A stretch of 64,000 bases of DNA from Daedaleopsis sinensis. Taxonomy: Eukaryota; Basidiomycota; Agaricomycetes; Polyporales; Polyporaceae. Made by a program: the position numbers and the translations under genes. Within the stretch, counting starts at the first letter, position 1, and every line of letters begins with the position of its first letter. The stretch covers positions 2,914,001 to 2,978,000 of the forward strand of contig CM066309.1 of assembly GCA_033807695.1 (NCBI GenBank). Direction: 5' to 3'. Under the pieces are notes generated by a model that was given only the letters and a program-made list of their open reading frames with translations, did no database searches and was not told the DNA's origin. Below are positions 35,401 through 46,668 of this stretch, piece by piece.

Positions 35401-36578
35401 CGCAAGATGACGTTTCCAACACGGTCCAGCGCCTCCAAGATGACACTGCCCGCAGGCTTCATGCGACCGTCTTCCTGAGGCTTGAGCATATGGGGGTGGG
35501 CCATGACCGCACGTGCGAGACGAAGAGGCTTGTCGAAGCCAACGGTGCATACGAGGAAGGGAAGAGCCTCGGTGAGAGCGATAGGGTCCAGGGGGATGTT
35601 CAACGATCGGCAGAGAGGAAGCGTGAAGAGGAAGGAGATGATGGCAGACGAGAAGATGCCGGTCGAAAGCCAAAAGTTAGAACCCAGGGCGCGTGACGAC
35701 AAGAATAGTCGGAGGAAGGTCACATGCATCAGGATGTACCCAGTTAGGACGACGAGGATGTCGAGCGAATCCGCTTTCTGTAACAATAGCTCAGCAAGTT
35801 GCGCAGCAGGGCATGTATCGGCACATACCTTCGTGAGCTCCCAGAAGCGTAGAACGAGTGCGCTGAGAGCATATGCGACCCATTTGCCGCTCTTCATCTC
35901 GCCGATGCTCTCATGACGCTTGCCCGCGTCGACGTCGTACTTGATCCCGTCGACGACAATGGTCTGTTCGCGCCTCAAGGCACCAAGCCAATCCTCGCGC
36001 GTACCGGGCTTGAAGGACAAGGTAAGAGTGGAGGATGCCCCAGGCTCAGAAACGGTAGTGAAGCAGGTTGTCTCCGACGCGTTAACACCGGGAACATGGC
36101 AGATGGACGAGTATGCTTTGCCGGACAAGGACGGGACCTGCGAGACGAGGTGTTCCGTCACAGCGGACGCGTCAAGCGCAGTAGCCTACACGGGTCTCGT
36201 CAGCACATATGCACCGAAATTAAGTGGGGTGCGAAGCTGGGGGCGAGGAAGCTCGCGGAAGTGAATGACACGTACCGAAGAAGACTTGTCATCGAGGGTG
36301 AACACGACCTGCTGGAGCTCCAACGCGTCGAGGCTTGCACCAGGATGTTTCCAGGCCTCTACCCAGTCATGCTTAGTGACCGTGACCCATTCACCATCCG
36401 TGAGACGCGCGTATGCAGGGCGGAGTGCTGGCGGGTGCGACGAGGCGAAAAACGAGGAATGCTTGAAGCCGGAGAGGATGTGCAGGTAGGCGAGGGTAGC
36501 AAGCACGAATACCGAGACTACCGTCTCGATAGGAGAAAAGACGGTGGGGGTGGAAAGCGGGCGCAGTACGGCACGCAT
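32440..36578 (-). CDS. HMG1: 3-hydroxy-3-methylglutaryl-CoA reductase (NADPH)
   Basis: This is the committed enzyme of the mevalonate/ergosterol pathway in the ER membrane. The N-terminal half (36578 to about 34300) has several membrane helices with a sterol-sensing-like segment, such as [20 protein letters not shown], then a Pro/Ala-rich linker. The catalytic half has [40 protein letters not shown] with the catalytic Glu, [20 protein letters not shown] with the Lys, [19 protein letters not shown] with the Asp, and [20 protein letters not shown] with the catalytic His. The Ser after HNR sits where AMPK/Snf1 phosphorylates the human enzyme. About seven exons. The tail after HNRS is longer than in mammals and Pro/Thr-rich. 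Confidence 0.97.
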
Positions 36579-38537
36579 TTTGACGACGGGGGTTGGATAG
36601 CGGTGGGAGAACGAAGACGGCCTAATATATGGAATGAATAAACAGTCTACGGAGTGGGATTAGCGGACGGCGGATGGGCTGTGAGGAAGACACAACGCAG
36701 TGATAAGAGACACAGTGTGCGGTGGTGGTGCGAGGAAAGAGAAGCTCACAGCTCGGGGACCACCTGCACTCAGAGCTCACTAGAGTTGGTCTATGGCCGG
36801 AACGAGGAGGAAGGAGAGCTGGCAGACGCGGATGAACGCGTCGGCAGGGGAGGGCGTCGATGAAGACGGCGTCGACGCGTGTTGGGAGCGACGACGGTGG
36901 AGGGAGGAACGAAGGAGGGATGGGGGTCGGGAGGAGGAGGTGGGACGATCACAGCCCAATTATTCGGCCGGCTAATAACTCATCATGCGACTCCATTTAT
37001 GGTATCGCACCTTCTGTTCCCAGATCACTGCATAGACGCGCGTTCGTACTCGCGTTCCGACGCGGTGGACGGCTCATATCCCCTCCGTTCTCTCGTCCTC
37101 CTCCGCCCCCGTCCACAGCAGACCACCGGATCTCTGCCTCGACGGCGGCAGCTCAAGATACTATTCTATCTGTTTGGCCTCATATGACAGCAGATAATTG
37201 TTCTCAGCGTATTGTCTTTGCTCAACAAGGTCTTCATTTCTGCTAGTCGCACCGTCAAGCGTGCGCATAGGAGCTCCGAATCCGATCATCTCTCTCCGGT
37301 ATCAGCTTGCTCTGAACGCGGAGCCTGTGTTGACCTGACAGATCGTCTCCTTACCACCCTCGCCTTCCGTCTCTCGCCCGGGAATCGTTCCACCCACCGG
37401 CCCCGGCGCCTCGCCGCCCCCGTTCTGTCCTGCATCTGTCAAAGCCTTACTCCGGGCCCCGGAGCGGCGGCGACCGCCCCCAGCCGCCCCCATTTTCCAA
37501 ACTGACATGCAGAGTTGGAGCTGGGCGGCGGAGCGCAGGAGAGCGCAGGAGGGTTCGACAAGCGGTCCTCCACCCTCATACCCCTCGCTAGAAACTAGCG
37601 TCCTAGCAAGTCTCAGGGACGGAGCTGATCTCAGAATAATACCTCGAGGCATACAGTGGGAGCATCATCACCCATGCCACTCGCGGCATCTGCATCCCCA
37701 TTCAAGCCATCCGTCAAACTCGCACTTATCTTATCGCCCACCGGCTAGCTGTCTTACGTTGTCTCCTCCTCGATTCCTGGCATCGATCACTCACATAGCC
37801 TTGCGTATGGCACGACTGCCGCTGACTGACGCTATTCTTGCTCTTGCCTCGTCATACATGAGCTGCGGGGTGACATTGGGTGACATGGAATGACCAGAAT
37901 TCACGCATCGTTTCAGGGGTATGATTTCATCGCCTGCTCACAGCGGAGCGCAGTGCATGCGCACTGCGCGAGAGCTACTTATTTGTATTTGCGGACGTTA
38001 TGCGCTCTCGTGCGATCATCGACCATCTCCCAAGAAAGGATTGCGTCCATGTCCATCTCGGGTGGTTCTTCTAGATCGACTTACTTACTGACTCGCTAAT
38101 ACTTTGGGGAGCCGCTTCCCGATCAGAGACTGCTTTGCGGATGGTCTCATGCATGCTCCTATCAACGGTCTCTCAACTTCTAGCATGTGGATGGAGAGCG
38201 CTAATATTAGGAATCACCTACTTAGTTACCTTCATCTGTTTGCCGTGATATCGGACTCGGAGATATGTGTCTGCCCAAGTAACACAGCCTTGCCGACAAG
38301 CATCCTGGATGACACCGAGGACGGGGCTCGGACATTCGACCTGGACAACGACAGCAGGAGGAGGAGGAGGATTAGGCTTTAAGACAGCATTAAGGTGCAT
38401 ATCGTACATCCGTCCGCGCGTCAAGTCTCACTTCCATATGTCTCTCCCCAGCTCCTCCTCCGGGATCCCTGTCTTATCCGACCCGAGGTGGCGTACGCTA
38501 CTACTTACTTGACTGTACCTGCATGTGCGCGTAAGTA

Positions 38538-38929
38538 TAGGGCTGCTCAATTCTTAAGGGCCGTTTCGAAATGCATTCGACTGACAAAAGTCGTCGAGTT
38601 GCCGGTGAGTGCCGAGGCTGAGCGCTGATGGTGATGCAGCGCTAAGACTACTTACCTGCTCTTCCTTGCATCCCTTTCCTCCCCTCCTCCCCTGTTTGCG
38701 AATGAGATATCGGCAGATAGCAGATATTCTCTGCTTTGAAATACTCGAATCTCAATGAATTGAGGTCATTACTGAGCTTTGGACGTCGACTGCAACTTCG
38801 GGACTTCGAGCTCAACCTGACCGCATTTGGATGGCCACTGCCACCCATCAGCGGCATCGAGCGGCATCTCGACGACTGTTCGTCAGTCGACTGCATTTCG
38901 AAACGGCCCTCAAGAATTGAGCAGCCCTA
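38538..38929. mobile_element. MITE with about 70 bp terminal inverted repeats and TA target duplication
   Basis: The left end TAGGGCTGCTCAATTCTTAA and the right end, read in reverse, TAGGGCTGCTCAATTCTTGA, match closely over about 70 bp, through GGGCCGTTTCGAAATGCA and the CGACTGAC segment. TA dinucleotides flank both ends (38536-38537 and 38930-38931). The 392 bp interior has no transposase. TA duplication suggests mobilisation by a Tc1/mariner-type transposase. It sits in the gene-poor stretch. Confidence 0.85.
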
Positions 38930-40641
38930 TAATATTGCGCACTAGAAGCATATCATAACCTCTTGCAATTGCACCAGTCCTCGAAACGTAAGTGCCGTTC
39001 CTCTCGTGTCTTCCCGATTCTTCCTCGGTCTCCTTGGTGTCGGCTACTACTTAACCCATGGCCAGCAGTGCAGCCAGCTTCCCACTGTGGAGAACTCATG
39101 ACCTTCGCTAGCTTCAGCTCGCGCACAGGCCGGGAGACTCGTCCTGAGTTCGCTATCGCGACACTCGAGTCTCGGACCCGTAAACGCCAATCATGAGGCT
39201 CGCACTAGCTTCATATACGTCATCGGACCATGTACCGGTCTTGCCTTGCAAGTCGCGCGTCAGGCAAGTGGCCGGCAAGTGGCCGGCCGAGGCTATGTAT
39301 GAGCCTCTCTCCGATGCCAGCCTGAAATTCAATTCCTCCTCCAGCGACCTTTCATTCCTGCTCCAGCCTGAGACGCAGCAGACGTCCTGAAGCTTGAGCT
39401 TGAAATTCTGAAAGGCCTGACGCCTCGGAGTCCTTGACGCCCTCCCGGAAACCTCGGACTCGGAATGAAGCCGCCGCGCCGTCTGCCATCAATATTTTGC
39501 ACTTGCATACCTCATTTGCGAGCTGAGGCCTGAGGCCTGAGGATCCGGGGAATGTGATTCTTCAGATGCGTAACAGGGTACAGTACTAGTACGTATGCTT
39601 ACTAGCACCAGCGCACTACTAGGCACTACTGGGCTGGTTGTGCTTGCCGTAGACGAGGAACCACGGCGCCACCGTGCGTGACGAGGCTGTGCATCCGGCG
39701 TCAGTACCACTAGTACTTACGTGAGGCCTCGGAGTCGAAAACGGTTACTGGCACTAGCCTCTGCTAGCTTCAACCTTCAAGGGACCTGCTACCCCCGGCT
39801 GCCGCACAGGCATCGACGGATCGTCTCATGCTGTTCGCGGGGGTTCAATCCAGGTCCAATCGGCCGTGGATCACCGAAGACCGCGCGAGAGCTAGATGAT
39901 AGGCTGCGCTGACGACGGTGCACATAGCAGTCCGCGGCCGTAGCGCGTCCAGCAGCTCGAGGATACGGGATGCAACTGGTTGGTGAGAGGGTGGCAGACC
40001 GCGATCTGGGGGGAGTCCGCGTCCTCCGAGTCCTCACAAAGACGACAGCTGAGCCAGAAGTTAGAATTAAGTATACTGAACACCATTCACGCACCCGCAC
40101 AGACGCATATGACCACAGAAGGAACCACGAGCATATGCATGACCACTGGCAGTGGCAGGGAAGCCTCGCACAGCTGTCGCACATTCTCCAACGCCCCATC
40201 CTTGCAATTGATGATCGCCGGCACGAGACCCTCCCCCTCCGAGTCCCTGAGGCTTGCACCTGCGACCTGACACAACAGTCTTCCATTCTAGAGGAACGTC
40301 CGAGTCCGAAGACGACCGATCGCCCAGGGCCACCTGTTCGGGACCATGAATCGCGCAATGGGATACACAAGCGTCAGTGGCACCGTGATCTATGACCGCG
40401 TCGACAGGCGTCGTCGACTCGACGTCGGCCGGCCTTCGACGGACGAACCAGTCCTTGTGCGCGCGGTGCGGCGGTGCGGCGTGCACTGTGGACTATTCCG
40501 GGCCTTTTAAAATCCGGAGGCAATGGTTCAACTGAATGTCGCTTTGGTGACCGTGAGCGGCCGCGCCGGAGTGGCACCTCGACCAACCACACCTGCACTT
40601 GTACCTGCAAGAAAACTATCAGTCGAGATCCTCGGAATACA

Positions 40642-40666
40642 ACGTACGCGTACGCGTACGACGTAC
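40642..40666. repeat. Short tandem repeat (ACGTACGCGT-type)
   Basis: Alternating purine-pyrimidine ACGTACGCGTACGCGTACG tract; Z-DNA-prone simple sequence. Confidence 0.6.
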
Positions 40667-40908
40667 TACATCGACCTTGTCTCCCCTAGGAAGACGATGT
40701 AAAGGTCCTATTGAACGGGGGAGACTCAAGTTTGAACAGTTGAACAATTGAAGTCTCAAGTCTCCGACGCAGCTGCCAGTGGACGCCGCACGGTCCAGCG
40801 CGGATCAGCGATATCGATAAATACGAATGGCCATTCCGCGCCTGCACCGGCAAACGCGGGCGTGCTGTCGACCGTCGACTGTGCCGACAGTGACGGCGTT
40901 ACATGCAG

Positions 40909-40932
40909 CGTACACGTACACGTACACGTACA
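40909..40932. repeat. Short tandem repeat (CGTACA)n
   Basis: Almost four CGTACA units in a row within non-coding DNA. Confidence 0.65.
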
Positions 40933-41967
40933 ACACAAGTATGTATAGGTACGGGGGGTCGGACGATGATGAGACGGGATTGGATGGGCGGGACGGGATA
41001 GGATAGGATGGGAGGTAGTGAAGATCCGTCAGACTATGTAGCCCGCCGTCTCCCGACGGGGGCACAGACCTGGGACTAGGCATGATCAGCAGAGCAGAGC
41101 AGGGGTAGCGTCTAGGGGGTGCGATGATGAATAAATGAATGAGGTGTGGGCACTGGGGAATGTCACGAAGGCGTCGGCGCCATGACGGGAAATGGATATC
41201 ATAATAGCATTATGCATACGTGAACGGTGAGGGGCCGCGGGACGGAAACTGCAGCACAGAGCGTGTGGGTGAAGACTCCAAAGTCCAGACGGTAACGGGG
41301 ACGCGTACTGCAACAGCACCGACGCAGATAAATCCAGAGATACGTACGCACGTGCAACCCTCCACCCAGGATTCTAACCAACGACCAGCAGAGATGGAGG
41401 CGATATACACACAGCAGGGGCAACCGGAGTGCCGGATATGGAGCGGCGGCATGGGCCGTGGGGTAGCAGGAGAGTGGAATGGGACGATTGGGGGCATGAT
41501 GGTCGGATGCGGGGCGTTATAGTCGTGTAGCGCATGATGTGCTCGGCCACGGTCTGCTCGTGCAGCGGTAGCGCGATGGGAGCCTCGCCCTGTGTGTGGA
41601 CGGCAGCTCGACCGCGGCAGCCGGGACGGGCCTGGCGGGAGAGGAGGAGTGCCTGGCAGGGTGGCTAGCTGTGGGCGTTCAGGCAAGGGGCCATTCCCGA
41701 TCTGGACGTGAGCGTAGGCACCACGGCTCGGTCGCGGGAAAGGTACAGGCACCGTAGGGCGGCGGTTGTGGGTGCATGGGTAACGAGAAGGGTCGTGAGG
41801 GGGTGTGGGCGCCCGCGGGGCGTGGCGCTTGAGCTTGACGGAGGACCGACCAGGGCAAAAGGGGTGGGGATTGCCGTGGTGGGAGAGGGTATGACCCTCT
41901 GCGTCACGCTCTGGACAGCATGACCGTCCTGAGTCGATGGTCGGGGAGAAGGCGGGGCATCGCCGTT

Positions 41968-44294
41968 CTACAAGAGTTTCGATGCCCTGAGGTGTTCACG
42001 AAGGACCATGTCTTTGACTGTATCATGCCCATAATAAGCGAGGACCCTGTGGGCACTTCGGGAAACGCACCTGCTGCAATGATGCCGCCTGTTGTGGTTG
42101 TGTCCTGACCATGCCACAATGTCAGCCATGTGAAGTCACGCAGCTTGCTAATGCATTTACTCACCGTTACGGAAGTGCAGAATCCGTAAAACTTGCGTGG
42201 GATGGGCGAGTGCTCACGATGGATAGCGCTGAACTTGCTTCGGAAGTCTAGTTGTGATGATGAGTGGGCATAGCCTAACGGACAACGCAGGACGGCGACT
42301 CACATTTCTGTGCCACTTCGGGGTCGTTTGGCCGCTCTCCGAAACTCCGTACGTACTTGGCGAGCCGGACACCGGACTTGAGCTTGGCCTCGAGGATATC
42401 GCACTTGTTGAGGAAGAGCACTAGGTCGACCTTTGCGAGCAACTTGTTCGAGCACACCTCCTTCCATAATAGTACGCTATCCTCCTGCACGGCAGTTAGT
42501 TGAGAGAAAAGTTCTTTTCGATCAAACCACCGGAACTAACCAGTCGATTGACACTTCTGTCCTCAGTCAATACTTGATCGAAGGCTGATATTGGCGCAAG
42601 GAAGATGATAGCTGCGCGGTGACATGTGGGCAGGCGGTTGTGGGAATAAACACTGTGATTTCTCACCATTCACTACACAGCAAACTGATCAGGACCAAAC
42701 CTCGGGAATACGCAAAGCAGATAACACGCACCATCGTCAAAGAACGGGACCCATGTAGCTGGTGCGATGGCGTCAGCATCTATAGCAAGACAATCATACT
42801 ACCTACTCACGCCGCTGAATCACTTGCATCAGTAAAACAGCGCGGAGGACGAGAAAAATATGTCTGACCTGTGAACGCGACCCGCCAACGTCAATGATAC
42901 GCCATTCTGTGCCCCGCTCGTCGCCGGCTTCCATGTGGAAGCTGTATTCGGATACTCCAACGGTCTTGAGACGGGCTTTCAATACGTCGTCTGCCGTCGT
43001 GTTACGTTAATATGTGCCCTTAGGACGACCGAAGACCACGCACCGTCAGAAGGGAAGTACTGGATCGAGGTCACCCGCTCCAGTTCGTTCAGAAAGCTAC
43101 GTCTCGTCGGCTCAGCATTCCACATGGAGTATGAAGCATGCTCACAATCCGGAACTCTCTTCGAGCCGAATCTTCCGCCGGCGGAGGATCTGTCGAACCA
43201 CGGAATCGTGCCATAAGGCCATCATGTCGGCACGGCAATGGTGCAGTACGGCCTGGGACTCGTCAATCGTTTCTTGCCCTGTGGTGCCAGCGGACTGGGG
43301 ACGTCCAGTGCTGCGTATCTTCCATTGCGCACCGGGGCGAACAAAGACCTCCTTATTATGGAAGGCATGTTGGGGCGGCTGGTGAGCGCCCCAGTGGAAT
43401 GGCACATTGCCGTTCACGCTATTGCTCCCACCGTAACCAAGAGTGGTCGCTTCGCTTTCGTTGGGTGGAACCAGCTTGGCAATCAGCAGTGACTCGACAT
43501 GCCGCAGTGGGTACAGCCGCCTGCGGAGTTCTTCTAGGTGTGGCGGAAGGGCGACATGGCTCTCAGACTCGGAGTCGGAGTCGGGGTCGGAGGTATATGG
43601 TGTCGATGGATAGACGTCGCGTCTCCGGACATCGGTGAGGGTATCCAAGATGGTGTGGACGGAGCGGACGATATTAAGCTGGATAACCGCGCGCCATAGG
43701 ATGCGTTCCTCACGGAAGGCATTCGGGGTATATAGTCGTTGGAATTCTAGAAAACGACGTCAGTAATTGAGAAGACGGCGTGGCGGGAGGAAGCACAGCA
43801 GGCTGAGCGACCGCTGGGAGACAGGGTGTAGAGCGGCGTTCACTCGCTTAGAGATGGCGGGCCGATCGTTTAGTTGGCAGAAGGATGGGGAGAAGTCATC
43901 GGGTGGGATAAGTTGAAGAATGTGGATCCGTCGATCACTGGGATGCGCCCTCGGGCACCCGCTCGAGTCTACCGCGCGCGGATGGAGGAGATCACTCACG
44001 ACGTAGAGTTGTGGATTTGCCTGGTTAACGGGGATTGATATGGGACATGCGGACGCGTCTGAGGAGATGGGACGGACCTGATTCACTCTGGCCGAGGAGA
44101 AGGAGGCGGACAAGCTTGTGCTTCTTGCGCTGCTGTTTCTCGAGACGAATGGCCTCGTCTATGGCATGACTGACGCGTCTTGCAGCCTCCTCGTCTGCTA
44201 TCCGGGAGGCCTTCTCTTCTTCGGTCTCGTCGATGGGCGGTCTGAGGGCGGCGGCGAGCGGGTCGCGGTCAGCGGGGTCGCGGGAGACGGGCAT
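41968..44294 (-). CDS. Atypical heterotrimeric G-protein alpha subunit with extended helical domain and switch II Gln replaced by Ser
   Basis: Twelve exons join in frame to 1464 nt (487 residues): 44294-44078, 44020-44000, 43746-43146, 43096-43044, 42990-42869, 42814-42811, 42758-42732, 42611-42541, 42484-42304, 42247-42165, 42104-42071, 42017-41968. Motifs: P-loop LLLGQSESGKSTTLRQFQRL, switch I ARLKTVGVSEYSFH with the Arg finger, switch II DVGGSRSQRPTWVPFFDD, IIFLAPISAFDQVL, guanine-specificity FLNKCDILEAKLKSG, and FYGFCTSVTDTTTTGGIIAA. The C-terminus is REHLRASKLL. Usual G-alphas have about 355 residues and DVGGQRS; here the catalytic Gln is Ser, Gly2 for myristoylation is missing (MPVSRD), and about 100 extra residues with an acidic Ser stretch lie in the helical domain. 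Exons 2 and 6 are 21 and 4 nt. Slow GTP hydrolysis and unusual membrane attachment are inferred. Confidence 0.92.
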
Positions 44295-46668
44295 GACGGT
44301 CGTGAAGGGGCGCGCGAGAACCTGCGGGGGCTTAAGAGGAGGAGGGAGGAGGAGGAGATGCGGAGAGCGAAAAGATGACAGACATAAGAACGCTCGCTGC
44401 AAGAAAGCCGGGGGAGGGCGCCTGTTTCGCGAGAGTTGGGCGCGTCCTAGTTCCGAGTTGGGCGGGTTCTCCGGAATTTCAGCTCGTCCCAAACCGTCTC
44501 CAGCCATCAGCGCACCGCCATCGGGGCCCACACCCAGCACCACATGCCAGCCCAGTAAATCATACACGGACCGCAGCCCACGCATCTCGCAGACTCCTCA
44601 CCCCGCTCATCGCTGTCCAGCCCTCTGAGCCTCCGTCCGGCACTCTCCACCCTCTCATCCTCACCACACCCGTGCCTGGTCAGGCACCGAAGCTTCTTGC
44701 AAACCTTGCTTGCGCCGCTCAATCCCCTTGGTGGCGTCGAGTCCGCCATGAGGCCAGTGCTTCGAATCAGGAGCACCCACTTACAAACACAGCTCTCAAC
44801 TACTTCCTCGACACCCCCGCCTTCACCTATCGTACTATTCATCAACGAGAGAATGGACCTTGTTCAATCATGGCGCCAATCAGGGCTGCTCTCTCTATAC
44901 GTCTCATGTTCGCTACCGTGCAACACCACCTCGGAGTTGTCCTGCTCAGAGATATAAGTAAGTCACTGGAGACCGTCTGACCAGCAATCACTGGCAGAAC
45001 CACGGTCAATCATGCGTCCCCGCCAGCGGCCATCCAGCTCACCGTCGGCAACTTACCGCGGCTATACAAGGCCTCCGAATCTATCCATATCCGCATCGCA
45101 GCTCCCGCGCCACAACTCACGAGTAATGACGTCCAGGAGTGAAGCACACACCTGCGACCTGCAGCGACCTGCCCGCCGGAGATCAAGCACTGCAGTATTG
45201 GGGTCCACGACGTTGCCGCCGGCCGCGTGCTCTGCTGCGTCATCCCTGCGGTACATCTGGCTTTGAGCGCTGAGCCTCGCGGTCTTCGACGCCTCGAGGT
45301 TTAGAGTCCTGCAGCCTACAGAGGCACAGGCACGCCACGTATTCTCAGCGACACAGCCTTCGCACGCCGTCATCGACCGTTCGAGGCAGGCGACGCGTCG
45401 GACCGCGTACTGGCCGTGAGGACCTTCGTCGTCGACAGACACGCCAAGATACGGAGGAAAAGCTGAGCGAACCCTCCCGGGACGTGCCCCCTTGGAGAAC
45501 CCCGGCAAGTTAAGGTCGGATTTCTGGATAGTGCACCAAGAGCCTGCTGGAAGCGACGACTGCGCTGCATAAGCGTGCGCGGCACATACCGCACCCCCCG
45601 CTCGTTCTCATGCGTGGAGCCCTAAGCATGGACCCACCGACAAGCTTACGTCCAGGGGGGTGCCTGCCCAGCTGCAGTGCGACCCATCACCACAGACGCG
45701 AGTCCGTCGCCGATGAGGGAAACACAAGTGCTGTCCGCCGGTGGCTGTGCCGCCGACATATGGTGGTTCGGTGGGAAGCCTCGTGCTCGCTCGTCCGTCG
45801 CGCGTTTCAGGACGTTTCCTCCGCGTTCGAGTGGACAGATGGGGGGCTTGAGTCGAGCTCGGCTGCACGTACCGGTAGGCTGAACCGATATGTACATCGC
45901 TTCGTGCGATGGGTACGCAGTTGGGGTGGGTAGTTTCCGATACCAGCCTGAGCGAGGGCCACGGCGTGCCCCTCGGCGGAGATGGAGAGCCAAGCGGCGC
46001 CTTCTGGGAGCAATAATGAGTCAGGCTCGCCGCAGTGGAAGACGGCCAGCAGTTCTGACGGTACTGTACGCACAGAACGCGGTCGTCTCCGAGCGCGCCC
46101 ACTGCCCGCTGCCCGGTGTCGCTCATCTCCGCCCTGGAAGAGTTTTGCAGAAACCATATAGATGCACGCTCCGAGCACCCACCGACAGACGCACCCCAGA
46201 AGTCCGCCATGACTGTCTTCGCGCCGCGCCCGCAAATCATGTTCCAGACCGCCCACCGGAGAAGCACCCACTTACGTTTTCAGGGCCCTCGAATACATAC
46301 CAGATTTCAAGGGCCGCGGAAGGTGATCACCCAGCGGCACTCAGTCATACACGCCCCCAGTCACCGGGCTGGGCCATAACGCCAACAAAGCCGCGCACCT
46401 CCCTGGGGGTTCGGTGCAGCAGGCAGACAGAGCGCGAAGTCACGCGTCGGTCGGGCGTCCAGACGTCCTCTTTGCGCGTCTCAGGGCTATTGTGTTGCAG
46501 CGGCACCGGTTGGCCGAGATGATACAGCGTGCTCTGAATTTTGACTTCCTCCGTGGACATGACCAGACATGACCCCTGACTCTATTAGAGAACGAAGAAG
46601 GCGAGGAACGACACCGTGCCTGCGACGAGGCAGGCCCGAGTCTCCCACTGGCCCCGAGCGTGCCCAAT
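44295..46668. other. 2.4 kb between G-alpha and aspartokinase genes, no confident gene
   Basis: Several overlapping ORFs of 100-220 codons occur on both strands (for example minus 45608-46267 and minus 45062-45508), but they mirror each other in GC-rich sequence. None has a recognised motif or coherent splice structure. A spliced, lineage-specific gene on the minus strand cannot be excluded. The first few hundred bases next to 44294 should include the G-alpha promoter. Confidence 0.4.

Larger units (their letters stand above)
36579..41967. other. Gene-poor region of 5.4 kb
   Basis: No ORF here has convincing coding structure. The part next to 36578 should be the HMG-CoA reductase promoter; a CCAAT motif on the plus strand lies near 36957. 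The region holds a 392 bp MITE (38538-38929) and short CGTACACGTAC-type tandem repeats at 40642 and 40909. The GC content swings strongly along it. It may contain decayed transposons that I cannot recognise. Confidence 0.5.

Noticed and set aside
36900..37040. Possible sterol-regulatory (Sre1) element upstream of HMG-CoA reductase
   Set aside because: The ATCACAGCCC and ATCACTGCAT matches fall short of the ATCACNCCAC consensus and were found by looking for it.
39830..39870. tRNA-like B box (GGTTCAATCC)
   Set aside because: No acceptor, D or anticodon stems can be drawn around it.
45062..46271. Overlapping minus-strand ORFs with several Cys residues, considered as a MYND-type zinc finger gene
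   Set aside because: The cysteine and histidine spacing does not fit MYND, and the exons do not join convincingly.
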